This document shows, piece after piece, positions 17,655-26,930 of a stretch of 64,000 nucleotides of DNA. The position numbers and the translations under genes were made by a program. Location of the stretch: the NCBI RefSeq assembly GCF_902499115.1, contig NZ_CABVPN010000019.1, forward strand, positions 1 through 64,000, written 5' to 3'. The notes beneath the pieces are model-generated. The model was not told the DNA's origin. It did not search any database and saw only the letters and a list, made by a program, of their open reading frames with translations. Positions within the stretch are counted from its first letter, which is position 1. The number at the start of each line of letters is the position of its first letter. This stretch comes from Burkholderia diffusa (GTDB lineage Bacteria; Pseudomonadota; Gammaproteobacteria; Burkholderiales; Burkholderiaceae).

Positions 17655-18572
17655 TCACGCCATCCGTTTCAGTTTGGGATCGAGCGCGTCGCGCAGCCCG
17701 TCGCCGAGCAGGTTGATCGCGAGCACCGAAATCAGGATCGACAGGCCGGGCATCGTCACGATCCACCATGCGTTGTCGATGTAGTCGCGCGCGGAGGCCA
17801 GCATCGCGCCCCACTCGGCGGTCGGCGGTTGCACGCCGAGGCCGAGGAAGCCGAGCGCGGCCGCGTCCAGGATCGCCGACGAGAAGCCGAGCGTCGCCTG
17901 CACGATCAGCGGCGCCGTGCAGTTCGGCAGCACCTGCGAGAACATCAGGCGCAGCGTGCCGGCACCGGCCACGCGCGACGCCGTCACGTACTCCTTCTGC
18001 AACTCGCCGAGCGCCGACGCGCGCGTCAGGCGCACATAGGCCGGCAGCGCGACGATCGCGATCGCGAACATCGTGTTGGTGAGGCCCGGGCCGATGATGG
18101 CGACGACCGCGACCGCGAGCAGCAGGGACGGCAGCGCGAGCAGCACGTCCATGATGCGCATCACGGGCGTGTCGGCCCACTTCTGGAAGAACGCGGCGAC
18201 CAGCCCGAGCACGATGCCGGGGATCAGCGCGAGCACGACCGACACGAAGCCGATCCAGAACGACATCCGCGCGCCGAACATCAGGCGCGAAAGAATGTCG
18301 CGGCCCGCTTCGTCGGTGCCGAGGATGAACTGCCAGTTGCCGCCCGCGAGCCATGCGGGCGGGATCTTCACGTAGTCGCGGTATTGCTCGACCGGGCTGT
18401 GCGGGGCGATCAGCGGCGCAAGGAGCGCGACCAGGATCAGCACGAGCACGACGATGCCGGCGCCGACGGCGCCGCGGTTGCGCGAGAAGTTGGCCCAGAA
18501 CTCGCGCAGCGCGAGCGCACGGCCGCCGGCCGGCGCGGATTCGCTCGGCAGGGTGTTTTGCAGATTGCTCAT
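17655..18572 (-). CDS. dppC: Dipeptide ABC transporter permease DppC
   Basis: 305 aa inner-membrane permease. A cytoplasmic N-terminus is followed by a first membrane helix (GAGIVVLVLILVALLAPLIA, residues about 37-56), a periplasmic loop and then five helices. The N-terminal OppC-type segment and the EAA loop (EYVTASRVAGAGTLRLMFSQ) that docks DppD/DppF are both present. It pairs with DppB. Four bases separate it from dppB. Confidence 0.95.
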   Translation of the reverse strand: MSNLQNTLPSESAPAGGRALALREFWANFSRNRGAVGAGIVVLVLILVALLAPLIAPHSPVEQYRDYVKIPPAWLAGGNWQFILGTDEAGRDILSRLMFGARMSFWIGFVSVVLALIPGIVLGLVAAFFQKWADTPVMRIMDVLLALPSLLLAVAVVAIIGPGLTNTMFAIAIVALPAYVRLTRASALGELQKEYVTASRVAGAGTLRLMFSQVLPNCTAPLIVQATLGFSSAILDAAALGFLGLGVQPPTAEWGAMLASARDYIDNAWWIVTMPGLSILISVLAINLLGDGLRDALDPKLKRMA

Positions 18573-18576
18573 GGAA

Positions 18577-19587
18577 TTACCTCGTGTGGCGGATGCGCGG
18601 ATTCAGCACGCCGTACAGCAGGTCGACGACCAGGTTCACGACGATCACGAGCGTCGCGATCAGCAGGATGCCGCCCTGGACGACCGGATAGTCGCGACGG
18701 CCGATCGCATCGATCAGCCACTTGCCGACACCGGGCCACGAGAAGAGCGTCTCGGTCAGCACGGCGCCCGCGAGCAGCGTGCCGATCTGCAGGCCGATCA
18801 CGGTGACGACCGGGATCAGCGCATTGCGCAGCGCATGCACGACGACCACGCGCGCGGGCGACAGCCCCTTCGCGCGTGCGGTGCGGATGTAGTCCTCGCG
18901 CAGCACTTCGAGCATCGACGAGCGCGTCATCCGCGCGATCACCGCAAGCGGGATCGTGCCGAGCACGATCGCGGGCAGGATCAGGTGGCTGACCGCCGAC
19001 CTGAACGAGCCTTCGTCCGGCGCGAGCAGCGCATCGATCAGCATGAAGCCCGTCGGGTGCGGGAAGTCGTATTCGACGGCGATGCGCCCCGACACGGGCG
19101 TCCAGCCGAGATACGACGAAAACACCATGATGAGGATCAGCCCCCACCAGAAGATCGGCATCGAGTAGCCGGTGAGCGCGGTGCCCATCACGCCGTGGTC
19201 GACGACGGAGCCGCGTCGCAGCGCGGCGATCACGCCGGCCGGCAGCCCGACCGCGAGCGCGAACACGAGTGCGCACAGCGACAGCTCGACGGTCGCCGGG
19301 AAGCGTGCGAAGAATTCGCCCGCGACGCTCGTGTTGGTGATGATCGACGTGCCGAGATCGCCATGCAGCGCCCGGCCGATGTAGTGGAGGTACTGCATGG
19401 GCAACGGCTGGTCGAGCCCGAGGCGTTTCATCGCCTCCGCATGCATCGCGGGATCGACGCCGCGCTCGCCCATCATCACTTCGATGGGGTCGCCCGGTAT
19501 CAGGTGAATCAGCGCAAACGCCAGGATGGTGATGCCGATGAAGGTCGGGATCACCATCCCCACGCGGCGCAACACGAATGTGAACAT
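18577..19587 (-). CDS. dppB: Dipeptide ABC transporter permease DppB
   Basis: 336 aa, six membrane helices, starting MFTFVLRRVGMVIPTFIGI as OppB/DppB proteins do. The conserved LIPGDP motif follows helix 1, and the EAA loop (REDYIRTARAKGLSPARVVV) lies near residue 220. It forms the translocation pore with DppC. A 116-base gap with a stem-loop separates it from dppA, the usual site for lowering expression after the abundant binding protein. Confidence 0.95.
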   Translation of the reverse strand: MFTFVLRRVGMVIPTFIGITILAFALIHLIPGDPIEVMMGERGVDPAMHAEAMKRLGLDQPLPMQYLHYIGRALHGDLGTSIITNTSVAGEFFARFPATVELSLCALVFALAVGLPAGVIAALRRGSVVDHGVMGTALTGYSMPIFWWGLILIMVFSSYLGWTPVSGRIAVEYDFPHPTGFMLIDALLAPDEGSFRSAVSHLILPAIVLGTIPLAVIARMTRSSMLEVLREDYIRTARAKGLSPARVVVVHALRNALIPVVTVIGLQIGTLLAGAVLTETLFSWPGVGKWLIDAIGRRDYPVVQGGILLIATLVIVVNLVVDLLYGVLNPRIRHTR

Positions 19588-19629
19588 GATGCGTCTCGTA
19601 TTTTCTTGTGGGAAATGTGCGACCGGCGA

Positions 19630-19650
19630 CGGGAAGCTTTTGGCCTCCCG
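19630..19650 (-). other. Intercistronic stem-loop between dppA and dppB
   Basis: CGGGAAGC (19630-19637) pairs with GCCTCCCG (19643-19650) with one G-U pair in the minus-strand RNA. No proper U tract follows. Probably a partial attenuator or a 3' stabiliser of the dppA message. Confidence 0.45.
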
Positions 19651-19703
19651 CCGCCGGATGAATTACCGGTCTCGGTCTTCGGGGACAGCTTACGCCGGTC
19701 GTA

Positions 19704-21332
19704 TTACTTCACGCCGACACCGTCGAAGCGTGCGTAGCCGAGCGGCTCGATGCGCATGTCGACCACGTTCTTGCGTACCGGCTGGTAGACCGTCGAGTTC
19801 GCGATCGGCGAGAACGGCAGCTGCTGCGCGAAGATCTGCTGGGCCTGCGTGTAGATCTTCGTGCGCGCGTCCTGGCCCGTCGTCGTGCGGCCCTTCTGGA
19901 CCAGCTCGTCGAACGGCTTGTAGCACCAGTGCGAGAAGTTGTTGCCCTTGATCGCCTCGCAGCCGAGCAGCGTGCCGAGCCAGTTGTCGGGGTCGCCGTT
20001 GTCGCCCGTCCAGCCGATCAGCATCGTGTCCTGCTCGCCCGTGTGTGCGCGCTTGATGTACTCGCCCCACTCGTACGTGACGATCTTCGCCTTCACGCCG
20101 ATCTTCGCCCAGTCGGCCTGGATCATCTCGGCCATCAGGCGGGCGTTCGGGTTGTACGCGCGTTGCACGGGCATCGCCCACAGCGTGATCTCGAAACCGT
20201 TCGGATAGCCTGCCTTCGCGAGCAGCGCCTTCGCCTTCGCGGTGTCGTTCGGCGCCATCTTCAGGTTCTTGTCGTACGACCATTGGGTCGGCGGCATCGG
20301 TGCGGTCGCGGCCTGGCCAGCGCCCTGGTACACGGACTCGAGGATCGCCTTCTTGTTGATCGCCATGTCGAGTGCCTGACGCACTTCGAGCTTGTCGACC
20401 GGCTTGTGCTCGACGTTGTACGCCAGGTAGCCGAGGTTGAAGCCCGGCTGCGACGGCATGTCGATGCCCGAGTCGGCCTTCAGCGTCGCGATGTCGGCCG
20501 GACGCGGATAGCTCATCACCTGGCATTCGTTGCGCTTGATCTTCTGCACGCGCACGCCCGGGTCGGGCGTGATCGAGAAGATCAGCTTCGAGATCTTCAC
20601 CGCGCCCTTCTTCCAGTAATCAGGATTGCCGTCGAAACGGATCGTCGCGTCCTTCGTGTAGCTGCGGAAGATGAACGGGCCCGTGCCGACCGGCTTCTGG
20701 TTGATGTCGGCGGCCTTGCCTGCCTTCATCAGCTGATCGCCGTATTCGGCCGACAGGATCGACGCGAATTCCATCGCCATGTTCTGGATGAACGGCGCGT
20801 TCGGCTCGGCCAGCGTGAACTTTACGGTGTACGGATCGACCTTCTCGACCTTCGTGATCAGCTTGTCGAGGCCCATGTCGGTGAAGTACGGGAACGACAC
20901 CGGGTAGGCCTTGCGGAACGCCTGGTTCGGATCAAGCATGCGCTCGAACGTGAACACGACGTCGTCCGCGTTAAATTCACGCGTCGGCTTGAAGAAGTCG
21001 GTCGTGTGGAACTTCACGCCATGGCGCAGGTGGAAGGTATACACCTTGCCGTCGGACGATACGTCCCACTTCTCGGCGAGGCCCGGCTCGACCTTGGTGC
21101 CGCCGCGCTCGAATTCGACGAGGCGGTTGTAGACGGTGAATGTGGCGGCGGTGAAATCGACGCCGGTCGTGAATTGCGCGGAATCGAAACCCGCCGGGCT
21201 GCCTTCTGAGCAGTAGACGAGCGTTTTGTTCGGGATCTGTGCGATTGCAGAACCCGCGACGCCGAGCGATGCCGCTGCCACGCCTGCAATGGCGGTAACA
21301 CGCAGGGTGTGCAACAGACGGTTGTATTCCAT
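19704..21332 (-). CDS. dppA: Dipeptide-binding periplasmic protein DppA
   Basis: 542 aa with an N-terminal signal peptide (hydrophobic VTAIAGVAAASLGVAGSAIA, cleavage after AIA-Q). The rest is an SBP_bac_5 periplasmic solute-binding protein: KTLVYCSEGSPAGFDSAQ at the mature start, a family motif EKWDVSSDGKVYTFHLRHGV, and VGTGPFIFRSY. High similarity in layout to enteric DppA supports dipeptide uptake, though related systems also import haem or opines. GGAGG lies just before the ATG and a promoter at 21387-21416. Confidence 0.94.
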   Translation of the reverse strand: MEYNRLLHTLRVTAIAGVAAASLGVAGSAIAQIPNKTLVYCSEGSPAGFDSAQFTTGVDFTAATFTVYNRLVEFERGGTKVEPGLAEKWDVSSDGKVYTFHLRHGVKFHTTDFFKPTREFNADDVVFTFERMLDPNQAFRKAYPVSFPYFTDMGLDKLITKVEKVDPYTVKFTLAEPNAPFIQNMAMEFASILSAEYGDQLMKAGKAADINQKPVGTGPFIFRSYTKDATIRFDGNPDYWKKGAVKISKLIFSITPDPGVRVQKIKRNECQVMSYPRPADIATLKADSGIDMPSQPGFNLGYLAYNVEHKPVDKLEVRQALDMAINKKAILESVYQGAGQAATAPMPPTQWSYDKNLKMAPNDTAKAKALLAKAGYPNGFEITLWAMPVQRAYNPNARLMAEMIQADWAKIGVKAKIVTYEWGEYIKRAHTGEQDTMLIGWTGDNGDPDNWLGTLLGCEAIKGNNFSHWCYKPFDELVQKGRTTTGQDARTKIYTQAQQIFAQQLPFSPIANSTVYQPVRKNVVDMRIEPLGYARFDGVGVK

Positions 21333-21386
21333 GTTTCCTCCAGGTCTCCAGATCGGAACCGGTCCCCCCAGGGGCCGGGTACGCGG

Positions 21387-21416
21387 ATATTACTTGAGCT
21401 AGCGATTTTGCAACAA
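21387..21416 (-). promoter_or_regulatory. Probable sigma-70 promoter of dppA
   Basis: On the minus strand: TTGTTG (21416-21411), an 18-base spacer, then TAATAT (21392-21387), about 55 bases upstream of the dppA ATG. The surrounding AT-rich stretch (21385-21445) supports a promoter role. Confidence 0.5.
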
Positions 21417-21549
21417 GCTGGAGAAAAAACTCTTCTAGACGCATTCACGCGGGTTTTTGCGGATGTCTCGCGCACGCGAAAAGTGCGTCCGCGCGCACGG
21501 GCGACGAATTCGTTCATCCCGCGCGTGTTTCCTTCGACAACTAAACAAT

Positions 21550-21569
21550 TCGTTCGCGGACGCGAACGA
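21550..21569 (-). terminator. Hairpin downstream of the MFS gene
   Basis: TCGTTCGCG (21550-21558) and CGCGAACGA (21561-21569) form a perfect 9-bp stem with a 2-base centre. In the minus-strand RNA it is followed by ATTGTTTAG, weakly U-rich. It probably ends the transporter transcript. Otherwise 21417-21644 holds nothing recognisable. Confidence 0.45.
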
Positions 21570-21644
21570 TCGTTGCACCGATTTCGGGGCCAAGGCCCGC
21601 ATCGTTGCGGATTTCGAAACGATGATCGCGCTGCAGTGCAGCCG

Positions 21645-22952
21645 TCAGGCCGGCGCGTCGAGATCCGCGCTGCGCGCGGGCACGAACGCGACCGCGACGA
21701 TCGACAGCGCGAGCCCGGCCATCACATAGTAGGTCGGCGCCAGCGGCGAACCCGTCGCCTTGATCAGCCACGTGACGATGAACTGCCCGAAACCGCCGAA
21801 CAGCATCACCGCGACGTTGTACGCGATCGACAGCCCCGTCGAGCGCACGTTGGCCGGGAACAGCTCGGCGATCATCGCGCCGAACGGCCCGTAGTAGCCG
21901 GCGAGCGTCACCGACAGCACGGCCTGCACCGCGATCAGCCGCCCGATGCTCGGCGCCGCGTCGAGCCACGCGAACAACGGATACATCAGCGCGAGCGTCA
22001 GCACGAGCGACCACAGCGACAGCCCCTTGCGGCCGATGCGATCGGACCACGCGCCCGCGACCGGCGACAGCACCATCAACAGCAGGTTGCCGACGATCAC
22101 CGCATAGAACGATTCCGCGTACGGCAGCTTCAGCTGCTTCACCGCGAAGGTCGGCAGATAGCTGATCAGCACGTAGATCGTCACCGTCAGCGCGATCACC
22201 GAGCCGAGCCCGCACAGCACCTCGCGCGGGTGGCGCGTGAACACTTCGCCGAGCGTCGCGCGGCGTGCGCTTTGCTGCGCATGCAGGAACGCTTCGGAAT
22301 CCGCGAGATGGCGGCGGATGTAGAAGCCGATCGGGCCGATCACGAGCCCGAGGATGAATGGCACGCGCCAGCCCCAGCTGCGCAGCGCATCGGGCGACAG
22401 CCCGCGCGTGACGGCCGCGCCGACGAGCGCGCCGATCAGCAGCGCGGCCGCCTGGCTCGCCATCTGCCAGCTGCCGTAGAAACCGCGCTTCGAGAACGGC
22501 GCGGCTTCGATCAAGAGCGCGGTCGCGCTGCCGAATTCGCCGCCCGCCGAGAAACCCTGCAGCAGGCGGCCAAGCACGATCAGGAGCGGGCCGCCGATGC
22601 CGATCGCCGCATAGGGCGGTGCGATCGCGAGCAGGAAGATGCCGGCCGTCATCAGCAGGATCACGAGCGACAGCGCGGCCTTGCGGCCCGCGCGGTCGGC
22701 GTACAGGCCGAACACGATGCCGCCGATCGGGCGCATGAAGAACGCCACGCCGAACGTCGCGGTGGTCAGCAGCAGCGACGAGTATTCGCTGGTCGTCGGG
22801 AAGAACAGCTCGGCGATCACGACCGTCATGAAGCCGAACACCGTGAAGTCGTACCACTCGAGCGCGTTGCCGATCACGGCCGCCACGACCGCGCGCCGGT
22901 TCAGCGCACGCTCGGGCCGGATCGTTTTCGTTGAATTCGCAATCGTCGCCAT
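21645..22952 (-). CDS. MFS transporter of the metabolite:H+ symporter (MHS) family
   Basis: 435 aa, twelve predicted membrane helices. The start (NALEWYDFTVFGFM) and the loop 2-3 motif (RPIGGIVFGLYADRAGRKAAL) are diagnostic of the MHS branch (KgtP, ProP and citrate carriers). Loop GRLLQGFSAGGEFGSATALL is also typical. It should import a carboxylate or betaine-type solute with protons; the exact substrate cannot be assigned. GAGGATGAGG gives a strong ribosome binding site. It is preceded on the minus strand by the HiPIP terminator, so it is monocistronic. Confidence 0.9.
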   Translation of the reverse strand: MATIANSTKTIRPERALNRRAVVAAVIGNALEWYDFTVFGFMTVVIAELFFPTTSEYSSLLLTTATFGVAFFMRPIGGIVFGLYADRAGRKAALSLVILLMTAGIFLLAIAPPYAAIGIGGPLLIVLGRLLQGFSAGGEFGSATALLIEAAPFSKRGFYGSWQMASQAAALLIGALVGAAVTRGLSPDALRSWGWRVPFILGLVIGPIGFYIRRHLADSEAFLHAQQSARRATLGEVFTRHPREVLCGLGSVIALTVTIYVLISYLPTFAVKQLKLPYAESFYAVIVGNLLLMVLSPVAGAWSDRIGRKGLSLWSLVLTLALMYPLFAWLDAAPSIGRLIAVQAVLSVTLAGYYGPFGAMIAELFPANVRSTGLSIAYNVAVMLFGGFGQFIVTWLIKATGSPLAPTYYVMAGLALSIVAVAFVPARSADLDAPA

Positions 22953-23061
22953 GCGTGCCTCATCCTCGTGAATTCGCCGTGTCGGGCGACGCGGAGCAAT
23001 GTGCCGCGGCGCGCTGGTTTGCAGCGAGTGTAGAAAGCGACGGAACCGTTTTCAAGCAATA

Positions 23062-23095
23062 AAAACGCCCGCCATCTTTCGACGGCGGGCGTTTT
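23062..23095 (-). terminator. Intrinsic terminator of the HiPIP gene
   Basis: AAAACGCCCGCC (23062-23073) and GGCGGGCGTTTT (23084-23095) form a 12-bp stem; A/T tails flank both sides, so it can work in both directions. It lies 45 bases after the HiPIP stop. Confidence 0.8.
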
Positions 23096-23139
23096 GCGGT
23101 TTTCGCCACATTGCGGCATCGCACGATGCCGCACGGGCC

Positions 23140-23451
23140 TCAACCCATCTTCGTGAATGCGCTGCACCAGCCCTTCGCCGACACCTGCTTGCCGGGGAAG
23201 GCGCCGCACGGGCCCGAAGCCGAACCCTTCTTGCCCTGGTACAGCATGCAGGCCGCGCAATCCTGGCCCGCCGCGTATTTCGGATACTTCGCCTTGTCGA
23301 CCTTCGTGGCATCGGCCTTGTAGCCGAGTGCCACCGCGGCCGGATCGGTTTCCGACAGCATCGGCGCATCGGCCAGCGCTTCACGCGAAAGCGCCAGCGC
23401 GGACACGGCACCAATGCTCGTAATCAGGAAACTCCGACGGGATGTTTTCAT
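23140..23451 (-). CDS. High-potential iron-sulfur protein (HiPIP)
   Basis: 103 aa. The N-terminus KTSRRSFLITSIGAVSALAL is a Tat signal peptide with the twin-arginine motif, fitting export of a folded cofactor protein. The mature domain has exactly four cysteines in the HiPIP pattern (CAACMLYQG, GPCGAF, KGWCSAF), which bind one [4Fe-4S] cluster. HiPIPs carry electrons in the periplasm between respiratory complexes. The gene stands alone, with its own terminator. Confidence 0.95.
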   Translation of the reverse strand: MKTSRRSFLITSIGAVSALALSREALADAPMLSETDPAAVALGYKADATKVDKAKYPKYAAGQDCAACMLYQGKKGSASGPCGAFPGKQVSAKGWCSAFTKMG

Positions 23452-23623
23452 GGGGGACTCGCTCCAACGTTATCGGTTTGAAAGCTGTTCTGGCGACAGC
23501 CGTTCGACAGAATAACGCTCAAGCGAATGAATGTGCGCGCCGAAATGCCGGAGATAAGGGATTTCACACGGGAGCTCACACGGAATTCACACGGCTGGTC
23601 CGCACGAATGCGGGCCGCGTGCG

Positions 23624-24733
23624 TCACCCATGCGACGTCATGTCGCCGACGCGCTGCGCGAGCGCGAGCGACGCGGTCAGCCCCGGCGACTCGATGCCGA
23701 ACAGGTTCACGAGCCCGCGCACGCCGTGCTGCGCCGCGCCCTGCACGATGAAGTCGGCCGGCGGCTCGCCGGGCCCCGCGAGCTTCGGCCGGATCCCCGC
23801 ATAGGCCGGCTGCAGCGCATCGTCGGGTAGCCCTGGCCAATATGTGCGGATCGACGCGTAGAACGCCGGCGCGCGCGCCGGATCGACTTCGTAGCGCAAC
23901 GCATCGACCCACTCGACGTCCGGGCCGAAACGGGCCTGCCCGGCCAGGTCGAGCGTAAGATGCACGCCGAGCCCGGCGCGGTCGGGCATCGGATAGACGA
24001 GGTGCGAGAACGGCGCGCGCCCGGACAGGCTGAAGTAGTTGCCGCGCGCGAGATAGAGCGGCGGCACCCAGCGCGGGTCGAGCCCGCGCGTGCGGCGCGC
24101 GAGCGCCTGCGCGCCGAGGCCCGCGCTGTTGATCACGCACGCGGCCTCGATTTCGGTCGGCGCGTCGCCGCCGGTACGCACCACGAAGCGGCCGCCGCGC
24201 AGCACGTCGATCGATTCGACCGGGGATTTCACCGCGCACATCGCGCCGTCGCGCTCGGCGTCGCCGAGCAGCGCCAGCATAAGCTGGTGGCTGTCCACGA
24301 TACCGGTGCTCGGCGAGAACAGCGCCTCCGCGCATTCGAGCGCGGGCTCGAGCGTCTGCGCCTCGGCACGCGTGAGCGGCATCAGGTCGAGCACGCCGTT
24401 TTCCGCCGCGCGCGCGGCGATCGCCTTCAACTGCTTCACCTGCGCGGCGCTCGTCGCGACGAGCAGCTTGCCCACGCGCCGGTGCGGCACGTGGCGTGTC
24501 TCGCAGAACTCGTACAACAGGTCGCGCCCGTGCACGCACGACAGCGCCTTCAGCGAACCGCGCGGGTAATAGAGCCCCGCATGAATCACCTCGCTGTTGC
24601 GCGAGCTCGTGCCCGTGCCGATCGCGTCGGCCGCCTCGAGCACGATGGTTTCGCGCCCGCGCGCGGCCAGTTCCCGCGCAATCGCAAGGCCGACGACACC
24701 CGCGCCGATCACCACACAGTCCATCTGCTCCAT
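23624..24733 (-). CDS. FAD-dependent oxidoreductase (DAO family, L-2-hydroxyglutarate-oxidase-like)
   Basis: 369 aa from ATG 24733 (MEQMDCVVIGAGVVGLAIAR). The GxGxxG dinucleotide motif is at residues about 10-15, and a second FAD contact lies at GTGTSSRNSEVIHAGLYYP. That NSEVIHAGxYY motif and the C-terminal YAGIRPKL are typical of the LhgO/L2HGDH branch, so 2-hydroxyacid oxidation is the best guess. It ends with NLFGIESPGLTASLALAQRV, the closing FAD-binding segment. The AAA ATPase gene lies 123 bases upstream on the same strand. Confidence 0.88.
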   Translation of the reverse strand: MEQMDCVVIGAGVVGLAIARELAARGRETIVLEAADAIGTGTSSRNSEVIHAGLYYPRGSLKALSCVHGRDLLYEFCETRHVPHRRVGKLLVATSAAQVKQLKAIAARAAENGVLDLMPLTRAEAQTLEPALECAEALFSPSTGIVDSHQLMLALLGDAERDGAMCAVKSPVESIDVLRGGRFVVRTGGDAPTEIEAACVINSAGLGAQALARRTRGLDPRWVPPLYLARGNYFSLSGRAPFSHLVYPMPDRAGLGVHLTLDLAGQARFGPDVEWVDALRYEVDPARAPAFYASIRTYWPGLPDDALQPAYAGIRPKLAGPGEPPADFIVQGAAQHGVRGLVNLFGIESPGLTASLALAQRVGDMTSHG

Positions 24734-24856
24734 GGCGTTTCGCGCCGCTTGCGCATCGAGGGGAGAGAAGGGAATTGTACGTCCCGGTCCGCCCGCTTGC
24801 CGAACGTCTCCGTATCGGCCTGCACGCGCCACGCGGCGAGGCGCGTGCAGGCCGGC

Positions 24857-25837
24857 TCAGAATCCGATCGGCCGGCGCTTCGTCGCGCCCTCGTCGGCGC
24901 GGATGTCGGACGGCGCGATCACGTCGCGGCCGCCGAGCCGCGCGGCGCCGAACGCATGCAGCAGCGCACGGCGCATCGTGCGCGGCGGCGTCGCGGCCAG
25001 CACGTCGAGCGCGTCGTCGTCGAGCGTGTCGGGGAAGCGCCGCCCCCACGCGTGCGACGTGCGGATCTCGTCGTAGATCGTCTGCGCGATACGGCGCGCG
25101 CCGGCCGCGTCCGGCGGCGCGATCTCGTACACGTTCATCCGGTTCAGCAGCGGCTCCGGAATCGCCTGCGCATCGTTCGCGGTCGCGACCCAGATCACGT
25201 TGCCCGCGTTGATCGGCACTTCGGCGAATTCGTCGACGAACGCGCGCGCGGTGTCGTGCTCGAGCAACGCGTACAGCGCGCCGAGCGGATCGTATTGCGC
25301 GTCGCTGCCGGCCTTGTCGATCTCGTCGACCGCGATCACCGGGTTCGCATAGCTGCCGTTGACGAGCGCCTCGAACACCTTGCCGGGCTTCGCGTTCTTC
25401 CATTGCGACGACGCGCCCGACAGGATCCAGCCGGCCGTCAGCGAACTCATCGGCACGTAGTGATACGCGGTGCCGAGCAGTTGCGCGAGCGCCTTCGCGA
25501 AATGCGTCTTGCCGATGCCGGGCGGCCCGAGCAGCAGGATCGGCATCAGTTCGAGCCGGTCGTCCGTCTCGAGGCACAGCGCGACCTGCTTGCGCACGTC
25601 GTCGAGCGGCTCGGTGAAATTGGGCAGCGCGCCGCCGAGTTCGTCGAATGACGGCATCCGGTTCGGCTTCACGCAAAAGCGCAGATTGCCGGTCTTGAGC
25701 ATCCGCTCGTAGGTGGCGCGCAGTGCGTCGCTCGCGCTCTCGTTCAAGTCGTTCAACGCGGTCTCGACCTGCTCGAGGTCGTACACCGTGCTCAAGGACG
25801 CTACCGCCAGTTCCTGTTTCACCATCGCCGTCGTCAT
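24857..25837 (-). CDS. AAA family ATPase, MoxR/Lon-like
   Basis: 326 aa. The AAA core has Walker A LLLGPPGIGKTHFAKALA (about residue 100), Walker B PVIAVDEIDKA, sensor 1 (VIWVATAND), an arginine-finger region (EPLLNRMNVYE) and a C-terminal lid. The first 80 residues are a helical domain unlike Lon's substrate domain. No protease domain or von Willebrand partner is next to it, so its client is unknown. GAGG precedes the ATG. The family is often called ATP-dependent Lon-type ATPase in Burkholderia, but it lacks peptidase residues. Confidence 0.85.
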   Translation of the reverse strand: MTTAMVKQELAVASLSTVYDLEQVETALNDLNESASDALRATYERMLKTGNLRFCVKPNRMPSFDELGGALPNFTEPLDDVRKQVALCLETDDRLELMPILLLGPPGIGKTHFAKALAQLLGTAYHYVPMSSLTAGWILSGASSQWKNAKPGKVFEALVNGSYANPVIAVDEIDKAGSDAQYDPLGALYALLEHDTARAFVDEFAEVPINAGNVIWVATANDAQAIPEPLLNRMNVYEIAPPDAAGARRIAQTIYDEIRTSHAWGRRFPDTLDDDALDVLAATPPRTMRRALLHAFGAARLGGRDVIAPSDIRADEGATKRRPIGF

Positions 25838-26064
25838 ACCAACCTCGCTACCGCTGCTGTCACACGATCATCAGACCCTTACGATTTCAGTGTAGCGATG
25901 CCGCAGCGGCGTGCAAGCAAGCAGCCGCCCCGGTCTGCTGCTAACACCACGGGCACACTGCAGCGCCGCGCGGTGCGGCGTATGATCGATGATTCACCGG
26001 CCGCCGCGCCGGCCATGCCACGGCGCCCGCGCGGCGCCGTGCGCTTCGTTTCGAAGGTATGCCG

Positions 26065-26784
26065 ATGTCCATCCCTGCTGCCGTCCCGCGCGCCGACACC
26101 GATGCGATCGACGCCGTCGACTCCGCGCTCAAGTCGCGCCGCGCGATTCGCGCGTTCCTGCCGACGCCCGTGCCGCGCGACACGCTCGAGGCGATCCTCG
26201 AAGCCGCGAGCCGCGCGCCGTCGGGCACCAACATCCAGCCGTGGCGCGTGTACGTCGCGACCGGCGCGACCCGCGACGCACTCGCCGCGGCCCTGAGCGC
26301 CGCGTACGACGATCCGGCGCGCGACGAGAAATACGTCGCCGAGTACGACTACTATCCGCGCGAATGGGTGTCGCCGTATATCGACCGGCGCCGCAAGGTC
26401 GGCTGGGACCTGTATGGTCTGTTGAACATCGGTCGCGACGAAAAAGCCCGCATGCACGCGCAGCATGCGCGCAACTTCCGCTTCTTCGATGCGCCCGTCG
26501 CGCTGTTCTTCACGCTCGACCGCGTGATGACGCACGGCGCATGGCTCGACTGCGGAATGTTCCTGCAGGGCGTGATGACGGCCGCGCGCGCACGCGGCCT
26601 CGACACCTGCCCGCAGGCCGCGTTCGTGCCGTTCCACCGGATCATCGCCGAGCATCTCGGGATGCCGCCCAATGAGCAGCTCGTCTGCGGGATGTCGCTC
26701 GGCCATGCGGACCCGGATGCGATCGAGAACCGTCTCGTCACCGAGCGCGCGAGCGTCGCCGAGTTCGCGCGCTTTTTCGCTTGA
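26065..26784 (+). CDS. Nitroreductase family protein
   Basis: 239 aa. Of two in-frame ATGs (26059, 26065) the second has the better-spaced AAGG. The nitroreductase fold is evident: SRRAIRAFLPTPVPRDTLEAI (FMN phosphate contact via Arg), SRAPSGTNIQPWRVYV, and the C-terminal MSLGHADPDAIENRL. It should be an FMN-dependent NAD(P)H oxidoreductase, acting on nitro compounds or quinones in the cytoplasm. It is divergent from the AAA ATPase, with 228 bases between starts. Confidence 0.92.
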   Translation: MSIPAAVPRADTDAIDAVDSALKSRRAIRAFLPTPVPRDTLEAILEAASRAPSGTNIQPWRVYVATGATRDALAAALSAAYDDPARDEKYVAEYDYYPREWVSPYIDRRRKVGWDLYGLLNIGRDEKARMHAQHARNFRFFDAPVALFFTLDRVMTHGAWLDCGMFLQGVMTAARARGLDTCPQAAFVPFHRIIAEHLGMPPNEQLVCGMSLGHADPDAIENRLVTERASVAEFARFFA

Positions 26785-26930
26785 AAACGCGTGACGCGGA
26801 CCTACCTTTCGATCAGGACCGGATCGTGCTGCGAACCTGCGGCGATACGTCCTGTCACACCATCGTCCCGATCCATCGGGCGTAAGATGTGCGTCCGTTC
26901 CCCGCTACCCCGCGTTTCCGGAGAAGTTTC

